Below, piece by piece: positions 44,451 through 55,559 of a stretch of 64,000 nt of DNA. Made by a program: the position numbers and the translations under genes. Origin of the DNA: Ligula intestinalis (taxonomy: Eukaryota > Platyhelminthes > Cestoda > Diphyllobothriidea > Diphyllobothriidae); the NCBI GenBank assembly GCA_036362985.1, contig JAYGXS010000003.1, positions 80,542,347-80,606,346 of the forward strand, in the 5' to 3' direction. How positions within the stretch are numbered: the stretch's first letter is position 1; every line of letters starts with the position of its first letter. The notes below the pieces were generated by a model, which did no database searches, was not told the DNA's origin, and was given only the letters and a program-made list of their open reading frames with translations.

Positions 44451-45440
44451 TGTACAAATTCAGTCTGTTCGTTGGCAGCAAGTGTATATTTTGCAGCAGT
44501 TGACGGGATTCAACCCAAGTTTACACTTAAAGTTTAGGTATATGCATAAAGACCTTAAATACACTGATGTATACTCCGAACAGAAATACATTCGTGTGTT
44601 TGGGGTCTGATTTGAGAATTAAATTTTAACCATAAGCGCCAACATCACTGCTCTAAGGTATCTCGGACATTGGTGTCTTTTGGACATAAAACCTACACTT
44701 CACATTTATCTAGAACTATTTACTTGAAGAAAGTCAGGTATGCATGAGCCAAGTGAAAACCGAGGTGACCATGTTCTTTCTGGATGAAGTGAGTTCTATA
44801 TACATTGCGGGTGCATTTTCATCGATCCGGGGAACGGCGAATCTCATTTCTGTAAGAAAACTCGCCATGATTTCCAAGACCTCAAGAAAATGCAATTAAT
44901 GAATGCAGTGGTTTCAGCACTGAATTCGATTTTAGTGAAGTAGTCCAGAATCAACCCCACTTACTCTGCAACACCCGTCACCGTAGAGTGGAAATGGATT
45001 CCTATGTAGGTGTACCACAAAAAAGATACGGCCCTCGAAATCCCAGGTCGCAGGCTTCATTAAGAGGGTTTTTTCCTTATCTCACGCAGTCCTCAGTTGG
45101 CTCAAGTTAGCTCTTCAATCAACCATGTTCCAATCAACAACTACTTTTGGCATTCTGATAGATTGAGAAGCATTTAATACATACAATGCGCTAGGTCAAA
45201 GAAAAAAATTTTCTCGGCCTTCATCCATGCATTAGATTTGACCTTACCCCAACATGACTCATGAGGAGGCAAAACCCTCGTTGCTGTATCAAGAACTAGT
45301 AAAAACTTTGGCAAAACGCGTTTCCGGGCATTTAACTAGTATGCCTGTCTTGAGTATGGCATTTATAGATATATCCTGTTCACCATCTTTCAGAGAATAT
45401 GAAGAACGCAATAGGTGCCTTCATAGGCCACACTGCATTT
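44451..45440. other. No recognisable gene
   Basis: Nothing recognised; a 70-codon plus-strand frame at 45254 has no family resemblance. Confidence 0.45.
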
Positions 45441-45445
45441 GTGCT

Positions 45446-45483
45446 GACGTTTCGGAAACATCCTAGTTTAGATCATCAGAGAG
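45446..45483 (-). ncRNA. Hammerhead-like motif, isolated
   Basis: On the minus strand CTCTGATGATCTAAACTAGG then ATGTTTCCGAAACGTC. The core boxes CTGATGA (45479-45473) and GAAAC followed by GTC (45453-45446) are both intact, and GTC is the preferred cleavage triplet. AAAC and GTTT in the insert can pair. No PLE coding sequence is seen beside it, so it may be the tail of an otherwise lost element. Confidence 0.35.
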
Positions 45484-46795
45484 GTGAGGTAGTCGTATCT
45501 GCTTGCCATGGTCACGAGATCGAAATGGGGTCATGTGCTTGGCAAATTATCTTTTATATATAACCAATAAAACAGTCACCTATTTGTCGCAGTTAGGCAC
45601 AGTCTACTACAACAATTGAACTACTCTGATTATTTTGGCATATACTTTTGCAAAAATAGATTTCGAAAAGTCGCTTCCTGTCGTGCATCGAAATTTTAAT
45701 GTAGAATTAAAAAAGAAATAATCTGAATGCTTACAATTTTTCAAAGGACGCATTTCTGACATCTACAATACCGTTTTATTTTCATTTGGTATTTAACTCA
45801 AAATATATGTTAGAGAGACTCCTGGAAATCCCCTGTATGTCTTGCAGCTTGATGTGGATTTTTATCAGCAATCTGCTTCCGCAGTTTGATTGTGTCTATA
45901 CAGGTCAAGGCACTTGACTAATTTTCCCTCCTTAGGGAATTGAAAATGCGCTCAAAAACCGTGGGTCACTAAGTTCAGGTTGTTGCCATTCGCCGCAAGA
46001 GGATGCATTCGTAAAATCCGTTCCCCGACTGCGGCTGGGGGGAGAGGCATGTGCGGAAGCGCAGCGTGGAACCGCTACAAAGATGTTAATGACACGGTAA
46101 TGAATCATATAGTACTTTATGTTATCAATAGGCATGTTTTTATTGATTTCAAATGGTTGGAAGTGGGGTTGTGAATTCTGTGACTCGCAAGTTTCCGCCT
46201 CTAAGTATTGGATCGAGTGGTTTCTTTGAGTTATATTTACAATCATTTTATTAACTTAATCTACTTCGCTGATTGATTTTCTGCATTGTTTTTCTAAAAT
46301 TCCATTATTTAAATTCGTAATTTCGTAAATAAATTAGGTTTCGTTTTTACAATACGTCACAAGCAGCTGGTTATAGTGAATCGTAGACTTCTGATAAAGT
46401 GCTTATAAATAACCATGCCGTAGTGCCCCGGACTTGTATCGAAGCTCGCTAAACCTTTTGACAGCTTTTCAATCGTGCACCAACAGCTACGAAAATAGAT
46501 CACTACTGGAATCAGAAGTTTTGAGAAAGTGGAAACTTATCCATGGAGCAGTGGGCTGGAAGACTTTCAAATGCAAGCATTAAAGGAAAGCTAGTAACTT
46601 TCGTACAGGGGAATGGTGGGACAACTACTCCAGAAATTTCATGAGCGTGTATGAATCCAGTAAGTATTGTTTGCTGATATCTTAAGAAAGAAAAGCTAAA
46701 GCCTTGCAAGCTTCCTTTGAATCAAGTCAACTCAAGCTGTCAAGATAACCTCCAAAGCCAGAAACAAGAAGGGTTGGTAATTTATTGTAGTGTTT
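45484..46795. other. No recognisable gene
   Basis: AT-rich, nothing recognised. Confidence 0.5.
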
Positions 46796-46796
46796 T

Positions 46797-47050
46797 GAGT
46801 TGACCCAATTGTGAAAAACTCGAGGCTTTCGGTAGAAATTGAACCCGCGTAGTAGAGAAGGATTTACCGAAAACCAATGCTCTAACCACTGGGCTACAAA
46901 CGCCCCAAACCTCGAGGTGTTTGGCGGGAATAGCGGTTAGAGCGTTGCTTTCCGTCAAAGGCCTTATCTACTAGACGTCTCGAGTTTTTCACAATTTGTT
47001 CAACTCAAAATTAAGCAAATCTGCCAAACCTCCTAGTAATGTATTAATGT
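46797..47050. repeat. Two SINE-B copies head to head
   Basis: Minus-strand copy 46797-46910: read on that strand it has GTAGCCCAGTGGTTAGAGCA (A-box) and a B-box TACGCGGGTTCAATTTC, ending CTCGAGTTTTTCACAATTG. Plus-strand copy 46925-47050: AGCGGTTAGAGCGTTGC to CTCGAGTTTTTCACAATTTG and TTCAACTC. Together they form an imperfect palindrome centred near 46915. Confidence 0.65.
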
Positions 47051-47054
47051 GTGG

Positions 47055-48285
47055 TCCATGTATGGAGCGATATATGGATTTAGTGCTGGCGTACGGAGCC
47101 CTGCGCAGTCACCTCTGGGCATGCAAAATTGATTAGCTTATAGCCCCTTTAAATGTCGCTTGTTTTTCTTCTAGAGGGATCTCTAGCAGCGTTTCGTAAG
47201 CTCAGAGTAATTGATAAACTGTTCCGAGTGTCGACTTATCTTCTTTTTTACGCATGAAAACGCCCGGACCCCGCACCATCGCATCAGTTATATTATATTT
47301 ATAATACTTACAATGCAGTGCGTTCGTTTTTTGGTGAGCTCCACGCGTGTTCTGCTCTTGCATGAGTACGTTAGCTTTGAGTATTCTCTTTGAGTATGGA
47401 TGTTTACTTTGCCGATGAGTTGTGACTGGAGCGAAACATATTTCCATTGCTGTCGCCTGAGGTTGAACAATCCACACCCGAAAAACCCCGAATTAACTTA
47501 TTTCCACATGACTTTGGTCACTTTTTAGAGACTTTATCGTCCTTAATTCTAAGAACTTTGCAGCATACTTTAACCTTTAGTTTAGATGAAAAAATACTAT
47601 GTTAGCTAAATGTGCGAACGTTTCAGCCTACCAAAAAAGCAGTAAGACAAGAATTGAATTCCCTCTATTTGTAGAATAAATGAACTCAAACCAGATCCAC
47701 CACCGATGCCGAAGGTGCACGCGGGTGGCAGGACGATAGCCAATCGCTCTCAGGGTGGTGCTGCGAGAGAATGCCTCAATCCTCCGATCCCCAGAAAAAT
47801 TCCCTATCGCCTTAAAAAGAACCGAGTTCCGAGAACCGAAACTTAGCGTAACGTAGGCGAACCAGTTGTCCGGCTCCTCCCAAAGTCTGACGATGTTTTT
47901 CATGTTTTAATTTAATATTTGGCATTATCATCATAGTAATCTCACTGGCAGCATCATAATAATCCGTCTCAGAAGTTTCGATGTTCTCATTTGTAAAGGT
48001 TTTTTAGGAATACTGAGAAATTATGATGAGAGGTAAAGTTCTTTTTCAATTGAGGTAAGTCCATTCAGTATGTGTTTTACCGGAACGAATAGCAGGGTAG
48101 GAGTAGTATGTTTATGGATATAGCAAGGGAATCTGTCCGCCAGCAGACTTCATTTATTTCCGAGTTGGCCAACTGGTTTCAGACTTTTGTTGGCTCATTA
48201 GACTGGTCTTCGCTGAGACAGCTTCATCCCCCCTGTAAAGACTTTCAGCCTCCGGGAAAAACCCTACTCGATAAATATTAGTACT
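47055..48285. other. No recognisable gene
   Basis: A minus-strand open stretch 47628-47903 (WEEPDNWFAYVTL ...) preceded by a possible acceptor CATCGTCAG is the only coding candidate. It lacks a matching donor and a family, so it is not called. Confidence 0.4.
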
Positions 48286-48289
48286 TATG

Positions 48290-48460
48290 CAACATAGATC
48301 CTTTATACGGATTTTCAGTGTCCTTAAAAATGCAAATATATTTTATCCAAAACATAAAGATAACTATTTGACTTGTTCTCAATTGATAGCAATTTACGTC
48401 TTCGTTGCACCTATAATTCAAATAAAGGGAAGGTTTAGGTTTTCAAATTTTTTCAATTCC
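48290..48460 (-). repeat. R1 repeat, partial copy
   Basis: TTGATAGCAATTTACGTCTT, ATAATTCAAATAAAGGGAAG and GTTTAGGTTTT match the left arm of the foldback at 43745-43815, so this copy is in minus orientation relative to the copies at 6236 and 49990. Confidence 0.5.
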
Positions 48461-49985
48461 CCACTACTGCTGAGCTCGCACTGCCGTTACATTTATGTGT
48501 AAGTATATCGGTCTGCACTCATTATGTCTTTAGTGAAAGCATAAATTCCTGTATGTAATTAAGAAGAAAACATAGAGTCAACGTAAGATTTCACGATGGC
48601 TAAGGAATATAACCGATACATCGTCGGGGGCATTATTAAACGAATGGATATGATGTGATTGGGATGAACGTTGGACAGTTATAATTGGAAGCTTTTTAGA
48701 AAACAAAATATATTGTTGACGAAACTATAGGCAGCGGAAGTCATTATCTATTAAATGAGTAAATCAAAAATTCTGGCTCTATCTCCAGTAAAATATATAA
48801 GTAAATTTGTAAGATTTTCGAAAAACTTCATGAAAGGTTGACATTACTGAAGTCGTCATTTTTGTGGAGAGGATTTCTTCCGGAGGCCAAAAAGGAATCT
48901 GTTTTAAAACCGGCTACCAGATATGTCTAAAATACCTTGGGATTATGCTCGATGGGGATAAATATCACAATTTTACTCAAATAATTATTCGTAATCTAAA
49001 ATGTATTACAATTTTGATTAGAGTTGCATGGAATCGGTCACTGCATGTAGCCTAATTTTTACATGACTTTAGATTCGTACTCATTTTGGCTTCAAGCTTT
49101 TCTACTTTAACGCAAGACGGCTGTATTATAGATTTTGATGGGAAACATTCGCTAGAGCTGGCATAACCGAAAATGAGGTTAGTACGCCTCACTGGGGACG
49201 ACGAAGTCACAAATGACCAACCGTCTTTCTTCATGTTTTTGTTTTACTGAAATGGTTTTAGTAGACAGTTTTTAGTTCATAATATAATATTTAGTTTTGA
49301 TTAAAAGTGTGTGAGATCTCCCACTGACTGCATTTCTTAGTCATCTGCGTAAAAAAACAACGTCTGAGAGGCTGTTAATTATTGCAAGCAACTTCTAGCT
49401 CATTTGTAGCCAATCATTGAGGACCTTCCGGGGTTTCAGCAGCACTTTAAGTCGTCATCCACCGGTTGACCAATGTAGTCTCTCCGATGATGAAAGGTTT
49501 GCCTACATTGTTCTTTCTTTTTTGGTTATCGCCATTTTAGCCCCCAATCGAAGACTTGGGATAATGAAAAAATGAAAAATTATGGGAGGGTATTCGTTGC
49601 AACTTTCATAGGACTTGTGCTGATAGTAACGTAGCGGTCTAAGCAGTGGTTATGCTTACATCACTACAATAATCAGGCCGAGCTCGACCTGGTAAGTAAA
49701 AAGCTGAATGCACATGTGAGATCGATTTATTTTGAATAGAGAATTCTGAATTACTGTCCAAGGTGGCAGTGGCCACTGGTGAAGCCAGAGCTAGTCTTGA
49801 GTGCATCGTGCCTAAGAGCGAGAGTGAGAGATTGGTGGCATCTCCTACAGTAGAATTGCGGAGCAAGTAAAAGTGTTCTCAAATTGGTGCGTGTGACATT
49901 ACCGAAAGGTGTGTCATGTCTGATGGCGTGGGGAATATTTCGGTTTAAAAATTTTTTAGTATGAGCTTTTTACAAATTTCAAGTG
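48461..49985. other. No recognisable gene
   Basis: Nothing recognised. Confidence 0.5.
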
Positions 49986-49989
49986 TTCA

Positions 49990-50445
49990 TTCATTGAACA
50001 CTGTATCCGTCATTTTTAAAGTATAAAGCTTGCTCCACATCTATTGCAACATTTTATGGGAACTATGTGAGATCTTCGTCAAGCTATAGGCGAAAACGTA
50101 ATTTTCCTCAAACAGGATGTATACAATGCGCAGTTTTTAAACCTTGAATTCCAGTGTAGCGGTCACTAGGTTTCAAAATTATTCCGCGATTTGGAAACTT
50201 TTCTAAAACCGTGAGATAACCTTCCTTTAGGTATAAATGTTAAAGAAGGCGTAATTTTCTACCAAAAGAGTACAAGAAATAATATTTTGTGCATGTTTTC
50301 CTAAAAATACATTTGAATCTATAAAGGCAGTCGAAATAAATGACAAAAAGGCATACAATTTATGGTGTCACTTTTCATGGTATATGCTTTGTCTTGGTGG
50401 TCGGAAAAAAGCTCGTTAGAAAGCCGGCATCCTGAAGTGTCTAAA
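49990..50445 (+). repeat. R1 repeat, longest single copy
   Basis: Contains in order ATTGCAACATTTTATGGGAA, CTCAAACAGGATGTATACAA, TTTTTAAACCTTGAATTCCA, AAACCGTGAGATAACCTTCC, AAGAGTACAAGAAATAATAT, AAATACATTTGAATCTATAA, GACAAAAAGGCATAC and AAGCCGGCATCCTGA. Each word has a counterpart in the 6.2 kb and 43-44 kb copies. Non-coding. Confidence 0.6.
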
Positions 50446-52085
50446 ATGTGTTGAAATTAGGCTGTATGATCATCTCTATTACAACCGTTCGCAGTAATCG
50501 TGGTAGAGTAGTAATTCTTTCCTCTGAAGGCATATTGACAGAGTCTGATTAATAAGTCCTGAGCTTCGGAGATTTCTGTCCTAGCCGCATCACACAACAG
50601 ACCAGAATGTGTCTGGTACCAACGCTTTTGTGTTGCCTCCCCGCTAAGAGGCATGTGTGTCCCCCGTCCATCAGAGAATATTAGCTGTCGGGGCATGAGT
50701 CCGTTATTCAATCGGGTGAAAGTTTACAGCTGAGGATGACTGCTACGCCAGAGATAGCCATTTGCACTATAATCTGTCCTAATTGGCCACAGTATGCGAT
50801 TACTCACAGCTACACGCCTTCTGATCGACTGCAAGGATTTCAGACTTGTAGGCCCCGTTCAAATCTCTAAGAAATATGCCAGATCAGAATACTGATTGGC
50901 CTAATTCTCATCAAATATTCAGGCTCGATTCCGTCCTCGGCTTATCTTGTTTCCAACTTGGACGCTTATCGTGGTGGCTGTGATTTTCAACCCGTGAACC
51001 GCTTCAAATATTTAGACATCAATTTGTGAGAATTCGGTACCTTTTTCCGAGTATACGCAAAATTCAACCATATGGTCAGTCTGACTTCTGTAATTACAGA
51101 GGACATGCTAGACTACACCAAACAGTCCCCCGGTGGAACAGTCGGCTAATTATTTTCATGACCCTTCAGCATATGCAAGCTTTGGATTAATGTGCATATC
51201 CACAAGCGAATTCCACAGCAATATCAAGGCCCGCCATATTCGGGGCGGTGTTTCTGATTGGGTCCGCCGGCGGCCAACACCTAGATTGCGGCTTATAAAA
51301 GCAATCGGATAGCTTTTACAAACAAATTAGATGAGGATATATCCAGTCTTGTGGGCCTTCCCTTTCGGGCCCTGATTAGTGGACTCAAGGTCATGGGATG
51401 TATTCTAAATATATCAGGTCATCTATGGATGTCTTTTAATCCTTTCTTATAGCTCCTATCCCGGTTAAAATGATCCAAAATGGTTAAGAAGTAATTTTAA
51501 GACGCAGAGTTAAATGGAGGGCATCTTTGTTGTAATACTTATCAAAAAGGGTTTTCCACGCGTAAGTTCGCATCTCAACTGTGTCGTCAATCATTGTAAT
51601 GCTTGTTAAAAACTGTGGTTTGTCACAACCGAAACGTTTTGTTTCAATCCCCCAAGGATAACAGGGATCAAAGTCACACGCTTGAGATTTAAGTTGTTCA
51701 TTGTGCATTCTCGTTAGTCGGCGATAAGCTAGGAAACCAGTCTCGAAAATTCACTGATTAAATGTACCTTTTTAACCCAAAAGACATCTTCTTATTTTTC
51801 AAAAGATCACGTTTTGGTATTCAAAATATTTAAGCAAGCAAAATCATAGGATCAGACCAATCAGATTGTGTCATCGAGCTAGTAGCGACTCGAATGGCAA
51901 TCTGATTCGTTCATCCCAAGTGGCTGATCTCTTTCCCGGAAGCCTCGCGCGACCTCGGCTCCACAACCGTGTGTGGACTGATATCGTGACCTGAGAGGAT
52001 CTCGCCAGGGCTGTATGCGTCTGTTAGGGTGCCTCCTAACAATCAAGACTCAAGCAGTAGCCATCTCGGTATTTGAACATTGTCG
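50446..52085. other. No recognisable gene
   Basis: Nothing recognised. Confidence 0.5.
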
Positions 52086-52089
52086 CCAA

Positions 52090-52215
52090 AGACAAGAGAT
52101 ACTGGAGTGCAAATGTATGAATAAGTAGCCGTCATGAGCCAGCCATGCTCGATTCCAGGTGGTTCATCCTCCGAGGATCAAACCCGTGACCTGTAAATCA
52201 GGAATCCAATCCCCT
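52090..52215 (-). repeat. tRNA-derived SINE remnant
   Basis: The minus strand has ATTGGATTCCTGATTTACAG, then GTCACGGGTTTGATCCTCGG (B-box) and CATGGCTGGCTCATGACGGC. The tail resembles the remnant at 28085 (ATGGCTGGCTGATGACTGC). The A-box is poor. Confidence 0.45.
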
Positions 52216-52583
52216 AAAAATTGATCCACAGGCTCCTTTTCTTCCTGTTTAGATCAAAAATATCGGCATTCCTTAATTTATATCTTGGAACTCGCCGCAG
52301 TGACTCTGCTTTTGCCCTGCCAGAGCTTACACCCGTGATTAGTCATCTACTCCGCGTATTATCGACCCGCTGGCGCCTACACTCATAGAAAATCGATAAT
52401 TTCGCCTCGTCTAATTGGTGGCAGATGATTGATTACTCTTCTACGGCCCGGCAGGCAAGTCTTGGCTGCAGCGAACGCACAACGTCACGGAAACATCTGG
52501 CGTGCACACGCAGCTGGCAGTTGCCTCGGTACTGTCTATTTTTTGGCAGTTAATTTCTGTTCACCAACACTGTCTTGCCTGCC

Positions 52584-52589
52584 TTTATT
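52584..52589 (-). terminator. Polyadenylation signal AATAAA
   Basis: AATAAA on the minus strand about 330 bases after the stop codon at 52920. It is a plausible 3' end for the small membrane-protein gene. Confidence 0.4.
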
Positions 52590-52919
52590 CGGAGAAGCCT
52601 TCTGTGGTCGACGCGATAACTTGCGGCATACATTCATCAAGACTCGGCTGGTGCACCTCCTCGGGTTCAGAATATGGCTGGAGGCTGACGGTCATTCCAG
52701 TCTCCCTCGTCCGTGCATGCGGCTCTTGGTTGAGCTCGAGAGTGAACTTTGAGGCAGAACCGAACGAGTCTTCTTCAACGATTGTATCGGTATTCATAAA
52801 TGAAAGACGTATAGTACAGGATTTTACTACATAAATCGCACGAAGTAGACAGGTTCTTAGGTAGATTGCATTTGTAAAACAGGGAGCAAAGGCAGCTGTC
52901 ACAAAGTGGGTCACGTCAA

Positions 52920-53276
52920 TTAGGGTTTCTTTTTTGCATCCTTTTTTTCCGATTTAAAGAATATTTTCTGCAATCTGCGGCGATTTTCCTCATCCGTCAA
53001 GGGTGCATCATCATCCAGATTGCCCAGATAACAGCAATGCACGAATAGTTTATTATGGTCATTAGCCCTGTCGTCGACAGTGGAACAGTCGTACTTTTCT
53101 ATCTTGAAGGCTGAGCTGTGCGTCAAGGGCTCTAGAGCTATAATCTCTCCTTTGTCCCACAGTGCAATCTTTTTGGTGTTTTTCGTGGTTTCTCGTAGTA
53201 TACAGAAGCCGGCAACCATAGAAATCAGCAGTAGACTCGTTTGCACGCTGCCCCAAAGCATGCCAGCTGACGCCAT
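52920..53276 (-). CDS. Small membrane protein, 118 residues, candidate downstream gene of an operon
   Basis: ATG at 53276 and stop at 52920-52922. A single hydrophobic segment (residues about 5-27, GMLWGSVQTSLLLISMVAGF) is followed by a polar domain with IALWDKGEIIALEPL, SSAFKIEKYDCSTVDD, NDHNKLFVHCCYLGNLDDD, and a Lys-rich end KSEKKDAKKKP, where the KKKP position resembles an ER-retention tail. The layout (one TM, then ALWDKGE and NKLFVH) faintly recalls the N-terminus of TMEM43-type proteins, but I would not assign it. The start is chosen because a T-rich acceptor-like site (TTTTCTCATTTTCAAAG) ends at 53304, 27 bases before the ATG. The upstream gene stops 48 bases before that acceptor. Confidence 0.5.
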   Translation of the reverse strand: MASAGMLWGSVQTSLLLISMVAGFCILRETTKNTKKIALWDKGEIIALEPLTHSSAFKIEKYDCSTVDDRANDHNKLFVHCCYLGNLDDDAPLTDEENRRRLQKIFFKSEKKDAKKKP

Positions 53277-53303
53277 GTCGCAGAAATGACCGACTACCAA
53301 GCA

Positions 53304-53351
53304 CTTTGAAAATGAGAAAAAATCAATAAGTAAAGAGCAGGTGCAGCAGTT
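53304..53351 (-). promoter_or_regulatory. 48-base intercistronic spacer with candidate trans-splice acceptor
   Basis: On the minus strand the TAA of the upstream frame is followed by TTAAAACTGCTGCACCTGC, a T-rich stretch TTATTGATTTTTTCTCATTT and TCAAAG, the last AG being 53305-53304. The downstream ATG follows 27 bases later. Flatworm operons resolved by spliced-leader addition have spacers of about this size. Confidence 0.4.
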
Positions 53352-53589
53352 TTAATTAATGGCTAGCGTTTTCGGCTCTAGGCTGTCAGCAGATATTTGA
53401 GTAAGCGAAAGCTGCCTCATGAGCTCAAACGGATACTGGCCAAATGCTGCCAGAACGAACTGGTACGTGAGCAGATAAAATCCACCAATCAGGCAGCGAC
53501 ACACGAGTGAGGAGGCCAGGGCAGTAGGGATGAAAATGAGCACTTTGGAGAAACGTGACGGAAAATCTGCTCGGATTTCACGGGATCCC
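53352..53589 (-). CDS. C-terminal exon of an unidentified membrane protein
   Basis: A minus-strand frame open for about 79 codons from a possible acceptor (ATTGGCTGGCGTCAAG at 53590) to a TAA at 53352. It reads GSREIRADFPSRFSKVLIFI, then PTALASSLVCRCLIGGFYLL, TYQFVLAAFGQYPFELMRQL and SLTQISADSLEPKTLAIN. Two hydrophobic segments are likely (VLIFIPTALASSLVC and IGGFYLLTYQFVLAAF). No upstream exon was found; a SINE-A begins about 25 bases further upstream. The family is not recognised. It could also be chance open sequence. Confidence 0.4.
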
Positions 53590-53614
53590 CTTGACGCCAG
53601 CCAATAAAAACAGG

Positions 53615-53765
53615 GGAACTAGCGGCCCAGTGGTAAGAGCGTTAGACTCTGATCGAAGAATTCACGAGTTCAAGCCTCAGCTGGGACATTTCTTGGGTTT
53701 GGGTATACTGACTGGCGATGGCTAGTAAGCCAGAAATGACCATACCAGTCTCTGTTGTCCTAACT
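53615..53765 (+). repeat. SINE-A copy
   Basis: AACTAGCGGCCCAGTGGTAA and GAGCGTTAGACTCTGATCG form the A-box region, ACGAGTTCAAGCCTCAG the B-box, then GTTTGGGTATACTGACTGGC, GAAATGACCATACCAGTCTC. The usual 5' CAACGAGTGTCAATATC head is absent. Confidence 0.6.
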
Positions 53766-53854
53766 ATCTGCTTAAGACTAGTAGCCGCTACGGCTACTGT
53801 CCGGTCCAGAGAAATGAGGCCCAAGAAGGGGCAGAGCGCGAAAATTTAATTCTG

Positions 53855-54475
53855 ATAACGGTCGGGGAACGTCGTTCAACGAGTGCCAATATCCCCCTTC
53901 GCAAAGCAGTAGGAGAACAAGCTCGTGATCCAGTAGTTAGCGCGTTCGACTCTGCTCGAAAAAGGTCGCGAGTTCGAGTCTCGGGTGTTGCACTGTCGCA
54001 AGGGGTTAAGTTAGTCAACCCCAGCAACTGCGATCTTCAGACCATGGTTACTTATTTGAGAAGAAGTCGGTTAAGGTGAAGGTAGGAGGAAGAGTTTATT
54101 GCGTACACAGGAACGGGAAATAGATGGAGGAATTCTGACATGGGAGAAAACGACCAGCAGGAGAATCAGCCGCGATGCACGTGCCAGTTTGAGAGCAGTC
54201 AGGCCAGTAGACTGAGTGAGAGAGCGTTCATGGGCTAAATCGTTATGTGATTGGTTGGAAACCGTGTGGGTGGACAGCGTGTAGCTGGTCCACATCTCGC
54301 GGCCGTAAGTCTGGCGACCGGAACGACCTTGAGATCTAGACAGATTGAGGTCACGACAGGAAGGGCAGGCATCGCGCGGGCAATGACCCACTGCAGCACC
54401 ACTTGGGGTTGGGCATGACTGCCTGACGAAGACAAATAAGTCAAAAGTGTCTATGCCAGGCTCTCTTGTCTTTAC
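53855..54475 (+). repeat. SINE-A copy split by an LTR
   Basis: Head and tRNA-like part at 53855-53993 (CGTTCAACGAGTGCCAATAT, ACAAGCTCGTGATCCAGTAG, TTAGCGCGTTCGACTC, GCGAGTTCGAGTCTCGGG) break off at TGTTGCAC. The remaining tail resumes at 54396 (GCACCACTTGGGGTTGGGCA, GACTGCCTGACG, TATGCCAGGCTCTCTTGTC). The intervening 402 bases are a solo LTR with a GCAC duplication. Confidence 0.7.
53994..54395 (+). mobile_element. Solo LTR, copy 2, nested in SINE-A
   Basis: 402 bases starting TGTCGCAAGGGGTTAAG and ending CAATGACCCACTGCA, so TG...CA, flanked by GCAC on both sides (53990-53993 and 54396-54399). The host SINE has that sequence once, so the ends are set by the interruption. A related copy lies at 42524-42854 and a diverged one near 56094. 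No pol or gag sequence is present nearby. Confidence 0.75.
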
Positions 54476-54627
54476 CAGCTAGTGTTTTTGCTTCCATAAT
54501 GAACTATCGATCCCAAAAGGATGCTTGGTGTAGTGCAGCGTTGAAACAAAAATAAATCAAGTTGGTATGATTTAAAAATATGGATAATTACTTGAGAACT
54601 GATAAGCTCCCAGCGAGGTTTCAACTG

Positions 54628-55258
54628 CCATGGTGGTAGTTCATGTGAGCAACCCTGTTTTAAAGTTCGTGTCAGGATGCATCTTTATAGGTGCCTTAAA
54701 CGACTACTGTTAGGACGGCACCAAACAGGAGTCAGCACTCGTGCGATAGCACCATCCCATAAAAGAACTGGTTACGCATGAAGTTCAAGGCCGTACCCCA
54801 CGCGAGAACGCAAAGGAGTAACGCGCACGCGAGAACGCCACCAACCCGGGTCTCTCATCCTGAAGTCGCAACTGGCCAAGGGCAAAGCACATGCGCCAAG
54901 TGTCACACTGAGGTTACCGCACGATGGCTGCTAGCATGGGCCATTATCAAAGGGACCAAGAGGGAGCAAAGATGGCTGGCCCTTAAATAGCGAGGCTGCG
55001 AACAGAAGGGCAAACTTCTGTTGGGAACAAGAGCTTCGGCCGCTAGTGAGACTAGACTCTGTTGCGGAGACCTGCTGTTGGCTGAGACGGGAACGACGAC
55101 AGAACACATTTTGCTAACGGACACACAGAAGACAGAGCTGAGGCACAAACAGAAACCATGAAAGTAAACTATTACCTGCTATACTCTCTGCTTTCTCTTC
55201 CTAACACCAAGCTGGGGGATGAACCCGTGTCGACGAAGGCGCACCTAAAGTTATAACA
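54628..55258 (+). repeat. R3 repeat, LTR-like
   Basis: Shares with 57724-58258 the words GGGCAAAGC, CCTTAAATAGCNAGGCTGCG, GACGACAGAA, CTGCTATNCTCT, CTTCTCTTNCTAACAC, AACTGGGGG-ATGAACCCGTG and a GTTATAACA or GTTATTACA end. TTAAATAG resembles a promoter TATA element. An LTR nature is suggested but no matching target duplication was found. Confidence 0.5.
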
Positions 55259-55559
55259 GCTACTCACATGTTAAAAAGAACGTCCAATCACTCATTGTCT
55301 CGAGGAGAATCTTGATAGGAAGGTTTTGGCAAATATTTGGCAGAGGATCTATCTGTATGCGTAAGCAAATGCAATCACTGAAAACCTTAGAGTTTGCAGT
55401 TCATTTTAAGGCTAATCTGAAATTCAGCGGTTAACACAGTTAGAAAAAAGTGCGCAACAGTTTAAATGGGGAATGTTCTTTTAATATACACAAAATTGTA
55501 AGCTTGTATCCGCGAATCTAATTAGAACGTAAGGCATTCTAGTCGGCCAGGTAACACAT

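Noticed and set aside
47628..47903. Minus-strand exon with WEEPDNWFAYVTL
   Set aside because: The acceptor is weak, no donor in phase was found and no homologous family came to mind. Kept as a possibility only.
52585..52914. 109-codon minus-strand frame downstream of the small membrane protein
   Set aside because: It has no family resemblance and lies between the stop codon and the AATAAA signal, so 3' untranslated sequence is the simpler reading.
53276..53276. Firm assignment of the 118-residue protein as TMEM43
   Set aside because: Only a short N-terminal layout is reminiscent; the protein ends before the rest of that family's domain, so the name is not used.
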